Below are positions 22,487-32,510 of a stretch of DNA of 64,000 nt, piece by piece. The DNA is taken from assembly GCA_030512335.1 (NCBI GenBank), contig JAULSU010000006.1:62001-126000 (forward strand), read 5' to 3'. This stretch comes from Immersiella caudata. Lineage: Eukaryota; Ascomycota; Sordariomycetes; Sordariales; Lasiosphaeriaceae. The position numbers and the translations under genes are program-made. Numbering within the stretch: the stretch's first letter is position 1; each line of letters starts with the position of its first letter. The notes under the pieces are model-generated. The model did no database searches and was not told the DNA's origin. It saw only the letters and a list, made by a program, of their open reading frames with translations.

Positions 22487-23075
22487 TCAATAGACGCGCA
22501 TCTGTATACTCGCTTCAGCTCTTCCCAGGTCCTTCGTTTTTTGTTTGACGTTGAACCGAGCCCAGGAGACCAATTCCTCTTTCTCCTCGGCGGTTTCCAC
22601 ACCAGCCATGGTGGCATTGCAATTGGAGTCGAGGTACCGGTTAAGCTTTTTTTCGCAGCCGGATAGCAACTTCTTGAGCAGGATCACCGCCAATCTCGAC
22701 TCCTCGATGGTAGTCAAGGTCTTGACGTTCGTGATTTGGCTAGCAACTTGGTATTTTGCGTCTCGCTATCTTTCTGCACATGTAAAATCAGTCATCGGCA
22801 CCGAGAAAGACGAGTGCTCGGATTCAATACCAATGGTGATCGCGAAGGAAATCTCCTCCGCAAGTTCGCCCTCGTCGTTCGCAGTTCCAGCGACATCGGC
22901 TCATCGTGACGCGTTGCAAGCCGCGGCTGCCGTCCAAGCATCAAGCGCCGAGCTGATAGGCTTGGCGCTCATTTTCCTTGAAGCGCAGTGGCGAGTTTTG
23001 GGGAGAATGATTGGCGCCCCCTCGACCCGCGAGTGCGGTTGCTGAAGGTGAGGTGATTTGGGCATGTATTGCGGC
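22487..23075 (-). pseudogene. unknown coding-like segments, probably broken
   Basis: The minus frame ending at 22487 encodes a regular helical stretch (EESRLAVILLKKLLSGCEKK, ETAEEKEELVSWARFNVKQK). It is preceded by an acceptor-like site with a GATGACTGAT branch, similar to the intron branch of orphan members A and B. Upstream, a frame reads SALDAWTAAAACNASR, a TGA, then ANDEGELAEEISFAITI. A phase-compatible join needs an unusually short 36-nt intron, and the TGA interrupts the frame, so I treat this as a relic or an unresolved gene. The family is unknown; kinship to the orphan family is only hinted at by the intron sequence. Confidence 0.35.
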
Positions 23076-23128
23076 GGTGAGTGATGGAAAGAAAAGCAGA
23101 CCAGGCGAATGATGTCGGTCACGGTGGA

Positions 23129-23210
23129 GGGGTGCGAGAAAAGGTGGGGTGCGAGAAAAGGTGGGGTGCGAGAAAAGGTGGGGTGCGAGAAAAGGTGGGG
23201 TGCGAGAAAA
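23129..23210. repeat. 17-bp minisatellite, about 4.8 copies
   Basis: The unit GGGGTGCGAGAAAAGGT is repeated four times perfectly, followed by a partial fifth copy. It lies between two coding-like minus-strand segments. With a unit of 17 bp, copy-number changes shift any reading frame. Confidence 0.95.
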
Positions 23211-23329
23211 TTCGAGAAGAGGAAGACCACCTTCAGCTGGGCTCGGGAAACGACTTGGAGCGCTGGCAGCAGCGGAGCTGGTGGTGAAAGGAGTTCGTTA
23301 CTACTACCAATCCATCGCTTCGAAATGGT

Positions 23330-23874
23330 CCTTGTTGCGTTCCAAAGATAGGCATTACCTTTCGGGTCCTCTGATTTTTGATTTTTTTTTCATTCAAAGC
23401 TCCGTCTTCCTCAGCGTTGCCAACCGTATTCTCGAGGTCGGCGGCAAAGGCCGCTGTGGGGCATGGGGCGGGGCTGCGAAGTTGCCCAAACAGGAAAGCG
23501 CCACCAAGGCTCGGGATGAAAATCTCCCCGGTGTTTCGCTTTTGCCTTCTCGTCCCAACCGCATGCCGTCCGATTGCGAACGTGTGGTCGAATTATGGGC
23601 CCCAAGTTCGTAAAAATATTCTGGTCACCGAAGATGCGAGTTTGGCTTCTGAGAATGGCCCCCAATTTGCCGTGATTGGAGTGGCTATCTCAATTCGAGG
23701 AAGCTGCATCTCAGCCTCGGGACGGATGCCAGTCCCGAGGTTGCTGAAGTCGAAGTACGATTTTTGCGGCAACGCATGACCCGCTCCTGTCCGAGTCGCC
23801 AAAAATTTGACATCACACAGGCCCCTTACGTGCAGGAGCGGCTGGTCGTGTCGCTTTTCATGCCTTCGGATCAC
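23330..23874 (-). pseudogene. unknown ORF interrupted by one TAA
   Basis: The minus frame from 23874 reads KSYFDFSNLGTGIRPEAEMQ and PITANWGPFSEAKLASSVT, and meets TAA at 23593-23595. In the same frame it continues as FDHTFAIGRHAVGTRR, GEIFIPSLGGAFLFGQL and AFAADLENTVGNAEEDGAL, to about 23350 where a GTAATG donor-like site follows. Protein-like composition on both sides of a single TAA (CAA-to-TAA is possible) suggests a recently broken gene or a rare sense reading. No family recognised. Confidence 0.4.
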
Positions 23875-23982
23875 TCAAGACAGCCCCTGAGTCCCATCAA
23901 ATATCGCTCATTCTACACGTTTCCGCCTCTACACGCCAGCATACCGATGTAATCGTATCTGTTTTTCGTCACCAACGGCGGT

Positions 23983-24936
23983 ATGTCGTTCAGGTTCCTG
24001 GATCTACCTCTCGAAATCATTGAGGAGTTCCTTGATATCATCTGGTTTTCGGAAGACCCCACGCCAACCCGCACAGCCCTCAACTTGAATCGAACATGCA
24101 AAGATCTCCGTGCACTCACACTGAGGCGCCTCTACTCGAATCCGCAAACAGAGTGCGACTGGCTCCTAACGCGAACCCTCATTGCCTATCCCCATCTCGC
24201 GTCGACTTGTCACCTCTCTTCTCCTGGACACCAACGGAATCTACTACGCTGCCTCGCCCGACGTTGTGCGCTACTACTATCAAACCATCGAGGATGCCAT
24301 CACAAATACCCCTGTGCGCCACACGACGTTACCAGCGGGGTTCGCTCGAATTTGAAGTATCTGACCTGCGAAGACCACTTCTCAGGGACCAACCACTTTT
24401 GGGCACCCAATTCGATGCTGGAACTCAAAGAACTAGACTTCAGTCACACGGCCATTGAGGGAGGGTTTCACTCGTTGGATGTTGAACCCCTTCTGCGGGC
24501 CGCCCCAAATATCGAAAAGATTAACTTTCACGTAATTGGCGGGGCATGCAAGATTGATCCGGCATTGATGGTCAAAGAGCTGCACCTCAGCAACGGCAGT
24601 TTGGCCGCTCAAGACCTAGAAGGTATTATCCTGTCCTTCCCCAACGCGGAGGAGTTCTCACTTGAGAGTCGAGGCATTGTGATGGACATGGAGGAGCCGC
24701 ACTTCACCTTGTCGAAGGCAACGGATATGGTTCTTGACAGCTCAGGGAAGCTGAAGGAGGTATATTTGGATATGCGGGACGCAGGCGGAAGTCGGTCTGT
24801 GAGCGAAGTGCAGGCTCGTGATGCGAGGAGAAGATTTGCTGGAAGGGGGATCGAGTTTGAGCTGCGCTACAGAGAGAAAACTCAGGGGGGGGAGCGAAAT
24901 ATTCTCAGATCCCATTACAATCCACTTAATGCTTAG
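23983..24936 (+). CDS. F-box-like protein, internal frame problem
   Basis: ATG is at 23983 and the frame is open for 317 codons. The N-terminus FLDLPLEIIEEFLDII followed by ALNLNRTCKDLRALTLRRLY fits an F-box (SCF ubiquitin-ligase adaptor). The C-terminal two thirds show leucine-rich-repeat-like spacing (NLKYLTCEDHF, LELKELDFSHTAI, VKELHLSNGSL, SFPNAEEFSLESRG). Between about 24200 and 24345 the called frame is Cys/His/Arg-rich and unlike the rest. The neighbouring frame there reads RRLVTSLLLDTNGIYYAASP and VVRYYYQTIEDAITNTP, which is far more protein-like. Two compensating indels, or two sequencing errors, probably exist. The ORF looks whole, but about 45 residues may be out of frame. Confidence 0.7.
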   Translation: MSFRFLDLPLEIIEEFLDIIWFSEDPTPTRTALNLNRTCKDLRALTLRRLYSNPQTECDWLLTRTLIAYPHLASTCHLSSPGHQRNLLRCLARRCALLLSNHRGCHHKYPCAPHDVTSGVRSNLKYLTCEDHFSGTNHFWAPNSMLELKELDFSHTAIEGGFHSLDVEPLLRAAPNIEKINFHVIGGACKIDPALMVKELHLSNGSLAAQDLEGIILSFPNAEEFSLESRGIVMDMEEPHFTLSKATDMVLDSSGKLKEVYLDMRDAGGSRSVSEVQARDARRRFAGRGIEFELRYREKTQGGERNILRSHYNPLNA

Positions 24937-25003
24937 GTGGAGATTAGACAGGTCTTTCTAGGAAATGAGATTGGCCATTCAAAGTATCCATTAGGGCTCT
25001 TTT

Positions 25004-25528
25004 TCAAACAGCCAGGGCGCCAAGTGTTGTGTTGGAGGGCTTAGTGAGCCAGTCTCGGAACCCGGAATTGGGATGCGGGGATGTGAGCTGCCAGTTGGAT
25101 GTTGTGTCAGCAACCTGCGGTCCGCGGCGCCCAGATCGGGAAAACAGGGTCTTGGAGGGCTGACAAATGCCTCCCGCGCGGTATAGATCCGCGTATCTGC
25201 GGTTCATCGACATCGGATCTGATCCTTGCATGCCTCCTGCATCAACGGCACTTTGGGTGTCGATTTCTTTTACCAAACCTTCTGTCCTCGTAATAGGGTG
25301 TGGCAACGAAAAGTCTCCAAAGTATGACGAAACCACATCTCCATGATCTGAAACCAAGACCTTGGCAGCCAAGCCCAGCTTATTCATCTCTTCCAACCAA
25401 GAAGTGTAATTCCCCCATTTGGAATTGACGCTGAACCTCGATAACCAACCAACCATCTCGGCCCGCCGCCTGGCATGGATACCCAGACCGCGGCTCCCCA
25501 TTCGCGCTTTCCATATTTCCTTGGTCAT
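25004..25528 (-). CDS. hypothetical protein
   Basis: An open frame of 174 residues from ATG at 25528 (MTKEIWKARMGSRGLG); a longer version from a GTG at 25591 exists. It contains SVNSKWGNYTSWLEEMNKLG and AAKVLVSDHGDVVSSYFGDF. No domain, signal peptide or transmembrane helix is recognised. It could be the relic of a longer protein, because the C-terminal 60 residues are low in secondary-structure signal. It ends 67 nt after the F-box gene, in convergent orientation. Confidence 0.35.
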   Translation of the reverse strand: MTKEIWKARMGSRGLGIHARRRAEMVGWLSRFSVNSKWGNYTSWLEEMNKLGLAAKVLVSDHGDVVSSYFGDFSLPHPITRTEGLVKEIDTQSAVDAGGMQGSDPMSMNRRYADLYRAGGICQPSKTLFSRSGRRGPQVADTTSNWQLTSPHPNSGFRDWLTKPSNTTLGALAV

Positions 25529-25654
25529 TTGGGAGGTGATAATTCGCAAACACTCTGCTCGAAATGAACCAAAGGAAGACGCACAGCACACATTCTACTC
25601 TGATTTCTAAGAAGGCAAGGTTGTTTGCAAAGAGCCCCCTCGCGCAAGCTCAAG

Positions 25655-25663
25655 AATAAATAT
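25655..25663 (+). promoter_or_regulatory. TATA-like element of the reductase gene
   Basis: AATAAATAT lies 82-90 bp before the ATG at 25745 and is followed by a long C/T-rich leader, a common arrangement in filamentous ascomycete promoters. The start context is CACCATGTC. Confidence 0.4.
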
Positions 25664-25744
25664 CCCCCCTCATCACCATTCAAACCATCTCACCACATAT
25701 TCCAACCCTGCTCTATCCCATCACCCAACCCCTTCAAACCCACC

Positions 25745-26847
25745 ATGTCCGACTTCAAGCTCCCCACCCCCGCCGTCCCCAAAGGCTCCCTAATCCTCAT
25801 CACAGGCGTAAACGGCTACCTCGCCTCCGAACTCGCCCTCCAACTCCTCACCCTCGGCTACCGCGTCCGCGGCACCGTCCGCTCCCTCTCTAAAGCCAAC
25901 TTCCTCACCACCGACGTTCTCAAATCCCACTACACCTCCGGCGCCTTCACCGTCATAACCGTCCCTACACTCGACGGCCCCAATGCCTTCTCCGAAGCGG
26001 TCAAAGACGTCTCCATCATCTTCCACGTCGCTACCTTTGGATTCAGCGCTGATCCGAATGAGTTCATCCCGCGCGAGGTAGCCGCTATGCGATCTATTCT
26101 GTTTGCGGCAAAGGACGAACCATCCGTGAAGAGATTCGTACTCACATCCTCCATCGTCGCGGCGGCTACATACACGCCTACTTCAACTGAACATCTTACG
26201 GCGACGAGCTGGAATGAAGAAGCTGTGAAAGCGGCGTGGGCTCCGCCGCCGTATGGGCCTGAGAGGATGATGGCGGTGTACAGCGCTAGTAAAGTCGCGG
26301 CGGAGAGGGAATTGTGGCGATTTAGGGAGGAGGAGAGGCCGGCGTTTGGGATGAATGCAGTGTCGCCGCAGAGTATTTTGGGGAGGAAGTTGGATAGGGA
26401 GGCGGGGAGTGTGAGTGCGGCGCTGATTCCGGATTTGTTTGCGGGGAGGACGCAGGTGCATGATAGTGTGATTCCTGCTTGTGAGTATCCCTTCTTTTTG
26501 AGCGTGAATTGGGTGGAAGGGGGCTGATAACTACGGTGATAGTGTCGGCGGTAGATGTGCGCGATGTGGCGCTGCTGCATGTTGCGGCGGCGTTGGACGG
26601 AGAGGTTGAGGGGCGGCGGATTTATGCCTGGGGAAGGCCGGTGACTTGGAATGTTGTGCTGGGAGTGCTGAGGAAGTTCTTTCCCAAGAAGCAATTTGTC
26701 GAGCCTCGGGATCCAAGCATTGGGTACCACTTGACGGCGGATTTGAGTTTCGAGTTGGGCCTATTGAAGAAGTGGGGAGGCCAGGATGACTGGAAGCCAT
26801 TGGAGGAGACCATCTGGGATAACTTGGACGGTGTTACCGACAATTAG
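25745..26847 (+). CDS. NAD(P)-dependent reductase/epimerase (DFR-like)
   Basis: join(25745..26480, 26543..26847) gives 346 codons. The 62-nt intron has donor GTGAGT, a GCTGATAAC branch and acceptor GATAG. This is an extended short-chain dehydrogenase of the dihydroflavonol-4-reductase/ketoreductase type. The Rossmann motif LILITGVNGYLASELALQLL is at residues about 16-35, RGTVRS follows strand 2 (cofactor choice region), and catalytic Ser sits in VLTSSIVAAA with Tyr/Lys in YSASK (about residue 180). The substrate-binding C-terminal part spans the intron (VDVRDVALLHVAAAL). Cytosolic; the substrate cannot be named. The gene is intact, in contrast to the broken gene immediately downstream. Confidence 0.9.
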
Positions 26848-26944
26848 TGCTTGGGTATGTTGCGGCTCCATAGGTATATTAGACATTAGACAGGTATGGA
26901 ATTCCTTCCTCACCATGCTCTTCCCAACCGAACTCCATTATCTC

Positions 26945-27590
26945 TCACTCCACATCCAAAGTTTCCATCACCGAATAAGCATTCAACAACTCCCTCCCAC
27001 CACACATAGCCACGCTATCCCCCCCGCACAAGGCAAATTACAATCCCCCTGATCACTTGCCCACAAAACCCCCACATACGTCCCACACCAGCATTGATTC
27101 CTCTCCATGACGCCTACAAACTCAAAGTCTGCCTTCCAGCAAATATCCTGACACCGTTTCACAGCCACCACGTCGCCTTCTTCGATTGTGCGATTCATTA
27201 GGGGGAGTGAGGGTGTTTCGACGTAAAATGCTAGGCTTTCCCACTCGGTAGCAGACGGGGCGGATGTGGGGGAGGTGGTTCTGGTTGTGGTTGTGGTAGT
27301 TTGAGGTGTAGTGGTAGGTGTGACGGTTAGGGAACGCATGTAGCTGGATAATCACTCCTCACCTCTGTCGATGGCCCATTGGAAATAGGTCTCATGATGC
27401 AGTAGGAGCGGTCTTTGGAGAGGGTGCATGATGAGCTGGGGCCCGTGAAGGGGTTCCAGGCGGAGAACTCGGCGGGGGTGATGTTCCAGAAGGAGAGGAG
27501 GGCGGAACAGGAGGCGTCGATGTTGTTGTGCCAGGAGATGCAGTCGGATGGGGTGGGTGGCTGGGTCGTGGTTGTAGTTGGGGTCACCCG
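26945..27590 (-). pseudogene. LysM + WSC carbohydrate-binding protein, broken
   Basis: The upstream part (to 27327) has a LysM-type fold: SDCISWHNNIDASCSALLSF, AEFSAWNP and LSKDRSYCIM. LysM modules bind chitin or GlcNAc polymers. The next part, in another frame, is a Thr-rich linker followed by a WSC-type module (KRCQDICWKADFEFVGVMER, QCWCGTYVG, LPCAGG). The WSC end (DSVAMCGGRELLNAY) is reached only in a third frame, after a C7 run at 27019-27025 that appears one base short. No start codon was found upstream: the LysM frame is open but lacks Met back to about 27670, so a 5' exon or further LysM repeats are missing. Expected location: secreted or cell wall. A PiggyBac-like or other element was not seen. 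Confidence 0.72.
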
Positions 27591-27838
27591 AGTTAGCAGG
27601 GTTACGGTCAGGTTGGGAATGGGGCTAGGGGAGATTAAAACTATTTGGGCGCCGTATTGAAGGATGCGAAAATGAGGAGCTAAATGGGGGGACCCGCCTC
27701 AGCGGCTGGATGGATGGAGTTGAACTGGTGATGTTCCATATGAAGTCTTGACGTGGAGATTGGTGTTGATTTTCCCACACACTGAGATTTAGTATTGTGG
27801 TCATAGATGGTTGTGAAGAAGAGGAAAAGCACTCTCGG

Positions 27839-30800
27839 CTATGCCAGCTTCACTTTCCTCCACGACTTGACGACAACCTCCCCCACCAGCCCAAAGTCGG
27901 CCCAGTCGACTTGGCTGTAGTACCTCGGCACATGGATGCCCTTGCTGATACTCCGGACATCGTTCATCCTCGCCTTCACAGCATTGAACAACGTGCTCGT
28001 CACTTCAATGACGACCTGATTGTCCCCCCCAATCTTGACAAAGGATGAGATATCGCGACCTTCATCCGGTGCTGCTGGGTCAACTGCCGGGACCAAATGG
28101 CCGTTGATCCAGACTCTAACTGTGTTATGAACCTGCCCTGTGAGATGTATCGTGTAGCCCAGCTCTAGGCCCTCAGAACGGGAAGCAAGAGTGAAGGTGG
28201 TCCGGTAGGTCCCAATGCCGCTTACCCGTTGCAGGCTGTTGATCTTGGTCCATGGGACAAGGGTTGTCAGTGGCGTTGAGACTGTTATGACGGTTCTGTT
28301 GGCTGCAACAGATGCTGTGGTGAGAGTCGTCGGTGCAGACCATGATTCAACAGATAACTGCCAGGGGCCAAGGATGACAGGTGCCGGGAGAGTCCCGGAA
28401 ATCTCGGGTGCTATGAATTCGGCATTATTGGATAAAAGTGCCACCCCTTCGAGGGTGTCGTGAGCATACGCCACCAAGTTTCCGGTGCTGTCGTAGAACA
28501 CTCGGCCAAAGTTTGAGGAAAGGGAAATCACGGAGACTGATGGAGCATCGTCGGTACGTTGCTTGAATCCGATGATGGTTGCCTGTCCCTTTGCGAGTTT
28601 CAGTGTCACGGAGACACCATCAAAAGTTCGTAGATATCTCGGTACGGGTGACTGTTCTCCGGTCCACGGGTCCAGTTGGTACGGGGCCATTTCTGCCCCG
28701 ACGGAGAAAAAGACGCTGAAGGTTGAAGAAGCTCCCCTGTTGAGGAGATACACGAGATGTCGCTCGCCATGTTCCTGCTTCTCAGAGCGCCATACCGTGT
28801 ATAGCTGACTCGCGTTAGCAGCACCTTCTATGGACTCTGCAAACAGCCTCGGGAGAATTTCGGCGTCTATCAGAAGCTGTGCGTTGAAGCGATTAGGTGA
28901 GACGACCCTAACGGTGTCAAAGGCTCCGCTGACAAGTCTCGCCATATTCTTCGACACAACATCATGACCAACAGAACCAATCGTAATATTGGGAATCGAT
29001 CCGACGACGAATATGGGGAGCCCAGCTTCTGCGAAACTGAGAAGTGCAGCTGATGCCGAAGGGGTGATCCGAGTCTGTCCGTATATCACCAATGCTTTGT
29101 ACGCAGGTCCATCAAGTGCCAAGACGCCGTCAACTACGAGTCCTGGTGCCACGATGTTATCCAGGCCAAGATACTCATAAGTGTACCCCTGAGCATTAAG
29201 GTCGCCCCCGGAGAACACCGCTCTCGCAGTCCACGGGTGTTTCCAGGCCAAGAAAGCCAAGTCCACCTTTGGCACGCCCGTCCTGAGCACCTCGCTGACT
29301 CTTGACGCAAAGAGCAACGTGTCATTGATGTGTCGCCATGATGGTTGTCGCGGCCCCCACATCTCACAAAACTCATACTGGAACGGCGTGTATCCCGGCC
29401 AAGTGGTGCCTGGATAGGGGCCGCCGTATGCCATTCCATGGATGACGAGGTTATTGACACCGGCGGCGAAGGAGTCCTTAAGGAGGGTGAGAAGTCCTGG
29501 GATGGGTTGGTTGTACGCTCCTCCCCGCTGGGCACCTATCTCGGTCGAAATGATGTTGCGGCCGGATAGGTGCGCCGCGCCGGTGAACTGTCTGTAGTTC
29601 TCGATAGATTCGCCAAAGCCGAGACTCTCGAGCTCTGGTGCGCCAAGAATTGAAATAGCTGATGACTGAGACATGTAAGTGGGGAGATATTGCAATGCAA
29701 GGACAGACTCACCATATCAAGGGGCATGTTGTACGCCGGCTGAGACGAGTGCGACATTCCCCTCTTCTTTGCCCATTCCTCATGGTACCGAAGGTAGTCG
29801 TTGTACCCCTCGGTCAGCGTTAACCGATAGTCTTCTGCATACTTTCCACCATCGGTCGTCTGCCCGTCAACCGTGTAACTCGTATCGTAGGGCTCGCCGT
29901 AGCTGTTCCACAGATTCTTCGCCTGAAAGAATACCGGCAGGTACTTTCCTGGGTCATAGCCCCTCTTCTCCTTGAACTTCTCCACGAACCCCTTGGTCCA
30001 CCACAGCGGCGCCATCATCTCCATGCTATCCTCCCACGCTATCTCGGTCAGCACTCATCCCTCTTATTACCAACACCCAAAACTCACTGTACCGCCCAAC
30101 CTTTTTCAGCAACCCATCAACCTCCTCATCATCCAACAGCTGATTCTGCCAAAACATAGTCATCTTCCTCGCCCCCGCCTCACTAAAATGATCCACCAGC
30201 CAACTCCCATTGCCCACCCAATAACCTGCTTCTACCCTCGCACTCGACACACAACTCCTCACGTTCTGAAACCTCTCCCACAGTCCAAAAACAACCCACT
30301 CCCCGCCACCCTCTGGCCTCCATCTCACCACCGACCCTTCAGTCACTGAACCCCCCAAATCAACCAAACTCCCTTCTTCCAGCCTCACATACTCCTGCCC
30401 CCCTCTCTTGCTCCTTCCTCTCACCTTACCCGCTACAACCCGAACTAGCTCCCCCTCTCCCCAATCTTCCGGCTCATGCACCCAACCCCCCAGATACCCC
30501 TTATTAAACGTCCCCCTCGGCTGCGGAACCCTCAAATTTCTCACCTCCTCGCCTCCATTCACGTTCAACACCGTTTCTCCCATCACCAACTCTCTACTCA
30601 ACCCCTCCGTCCCAGGCATACTCGGTACCCCCGCTGCGGTATTCGGTCCCAGCGGAATATCCACTCTCAACCCAAACTCATCCGCCGCTTTTAACGCAAC
30701 CCTCAACAACTCCTTGAACGCGGGCGTACCGAAGCCATATTTGGACCAATCGGTTGACACGGGTGGGAAACCTTGGTTGTAGAAGCCGAGGAATTGGAAG

Positions 30801-31051
30801 CCGCCGGCGGAAACGGAGGCGAGGGAGGCGATGTCGGATGTGATGGATGAGGGTAGGACAGAGGCGTCGGGGAACCAGTAGCGGAAGGTGGGGCGGGAGG
30901 TGGGAGGGGGGAGGGTGAACGGGGGAGGAATGGGGGGAGGAATGGGGGGAGGAATGGGGGGAGGTTGTGGTTTTGGGCTATAGCTGGTGGCGAGAGGAGG
31001 AGCATGCAGAAGTGAAGAGGGAGATGCATTTTGGTGAGGGTTGGGCAGCAT
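27839..31051 (-). CDS. GH106-type glycoside hydrolase (alpha-L-rhamnosidase family)
   Basis: complement(join(27839..29665, 29713..30053, 30088..31051)) gives 1,043 codons in frame. Introns: 34 nt (30054-30087, unusually short) and 47 nt (29666-29712, donor GTGAGT, acceptor CTCAG). Family-like landmarks: RPTFRYWFPDAS, GFQFLGFYNQG, WVHEPEDW, MTMFWQNQLLDDEEVDGLL, then across intron 1 LTEIAWEDSMEMMAPLWWTK and KRGYDPGKYLPVF, across intron 2 ILGAPELESLGFGESIENY, and a C-terminal beta-sandwich (YTIHLTGQVHNTVRVWINGH). This matches the large GH106 enzymes that release rhamnose from pectic or glycosylated substrates. A clear secretion signal (MHLPLHFCMLLLSPPAIAQ, start 31029) exists, but in a different frame from the mature protein. 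The two frames meet in a proline-coding 12-bp repeat, so the true N-terminus is either spliced or frameshifted. Confidence 0.78.
30926..30961. repeat. 12-bp tandem repeat, 3 copies
   Basis: AGGAATGGGGGG is repeated three times. On the minus strand it encodes a Pro-rich stretch between the signal-peptide frame and the catalytic frame of the GH106 gene. Each copy ends in a G6 run. Confidence 0.95.
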
Positions 31052-32439
31052 CTACATGTTTGAAGATCGGTGTTGAGAGTCGGTTGGAGAATTTGGTGAG
31101 CGGATAATAAGTGTTGGTAGGCCCCGCTTCTGTCGGGCGATGTTGTAATACCGAAGAATTGAAGATCATCCGGGTAGCCGATATTGACGGTAAAAGCTTG
31201 ACAACCACCAATGGAAGCCCATCTCTAGGGGTAGTTCTTTCGACCGATTGGTCTGTGACTAAACAACCTTAAAGCAATTATGGATGATGCAGGATTCAAG
31301 GAGGCGGAAAGAGGTTGGGATTCAGGTTTCGTTGCTGGAAGCAGTCCCATCTTTAATACTTGGGAAACCTTGCCAGCGAGATGCTGCGATCCAAATCACA
31401 CAGTCGCCGCTTTGCCCTTTCGGAACATGCCGTCGTCGATTTTTTTTTCCGATAAACTTATGTGGAACAGTTCCAGGTTGCTGAAAGCTTTGCCGAGAGG
31501 CTGCGAATACCGAGAGGCTGCAGTGCGTTGGTTGTTCTCAATTCGGCGTGGAAAGGAACCTGTCCTTGTATTGACCACAAAGCCGGGCTCGCTCGAGTGC
31601 TTGCCCGGTCAGTGCACTTCACAGAGCACTGCTACTTAGACAGTATGCCCGGTTTCTGCGTGCATCTATCAACCCTTCAATGCCAGGTCTCTCATGTTTT
31701 ACCTTGCCAATAATGGGGGGAACGGCCTGAACGAGTCAGCGATAACCACTAACTGCTAGGACGAGCAATGACCCAAGTCCAGAATTTGATATTGCTTGAA
31801 GAATGAATGAAGAATCTCCCCACGGAAAGACAGGGAATGTCGTGTGGTCGTGTTGCGTGAGTACCCACGGTTCGGATATTCACGGCCGTGGCGAGAAGCC
31901 CGACAAGCCTGCTACCGCGGCCATTTGGGTTCGGCCTCCCGGTATTCGTGAGGGAGAAGAGCATCATTTCGCAGTGTTTCGGTTTAAGATAATTAAGAAA
32001 GAGCCGATGGGCTGTTGACAAGTTGCCTACGCGCATTGGCAAAGGCCGGAAACTCCATCGGCTCAACACATTTTTTGATCGTATTGTGACATCAACCGTC
32101 CGGGTTGGCTTGACTCGAATTTTGAAACGTCTCCAGTAGCAGCGTCTGATGTTCTGCCAAATCGAATTTGCTAGCTGCATGTGCCCATGCACTGCGCTCC
32201 CTCGTGGACCCTTCGAATTCTGCTACGGCAGGCTTTGGGAAAGGCCTTGGAACCCGCACCTTCCCTCAAAGAAATCCGGGAACCGCCTAGTGAGTTGCCG
32301 TCTCGGGTCATCCCAATCTGCAGGCCACACAGACGAGTGCCTCAGGACCCGAACTTGAAAAATCTGCCTCCCATCTCTCGTTCCCTCCAGCACCACGACG
32401 CGCCTCAACCGCAACTGAGCCCTAAGAACATCCCACCAA
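31052..32439. other. intergenic
   Basis: Upstream region of the GH106 gene (minus) and of the RS-rich gene (plus). ORFs here are short and lack domains. The last part, before 32440, is probably a 5' untranslated exon of the next gene. Confidence 0.45.
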
Positions 32440-32510
32440 GTGAGTCAACCTATCCGCTCACGCCCTTTCCACCACGATCCTTCCGGCGACTGATCTCCAT
32501 TTTTCGTAGG

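Noticed and set aside
23129..23210. Possible CRISPR-like array
   Set aside because: The repeats are adjacent with no spacers; it is a minisatellite in a eukaryote.
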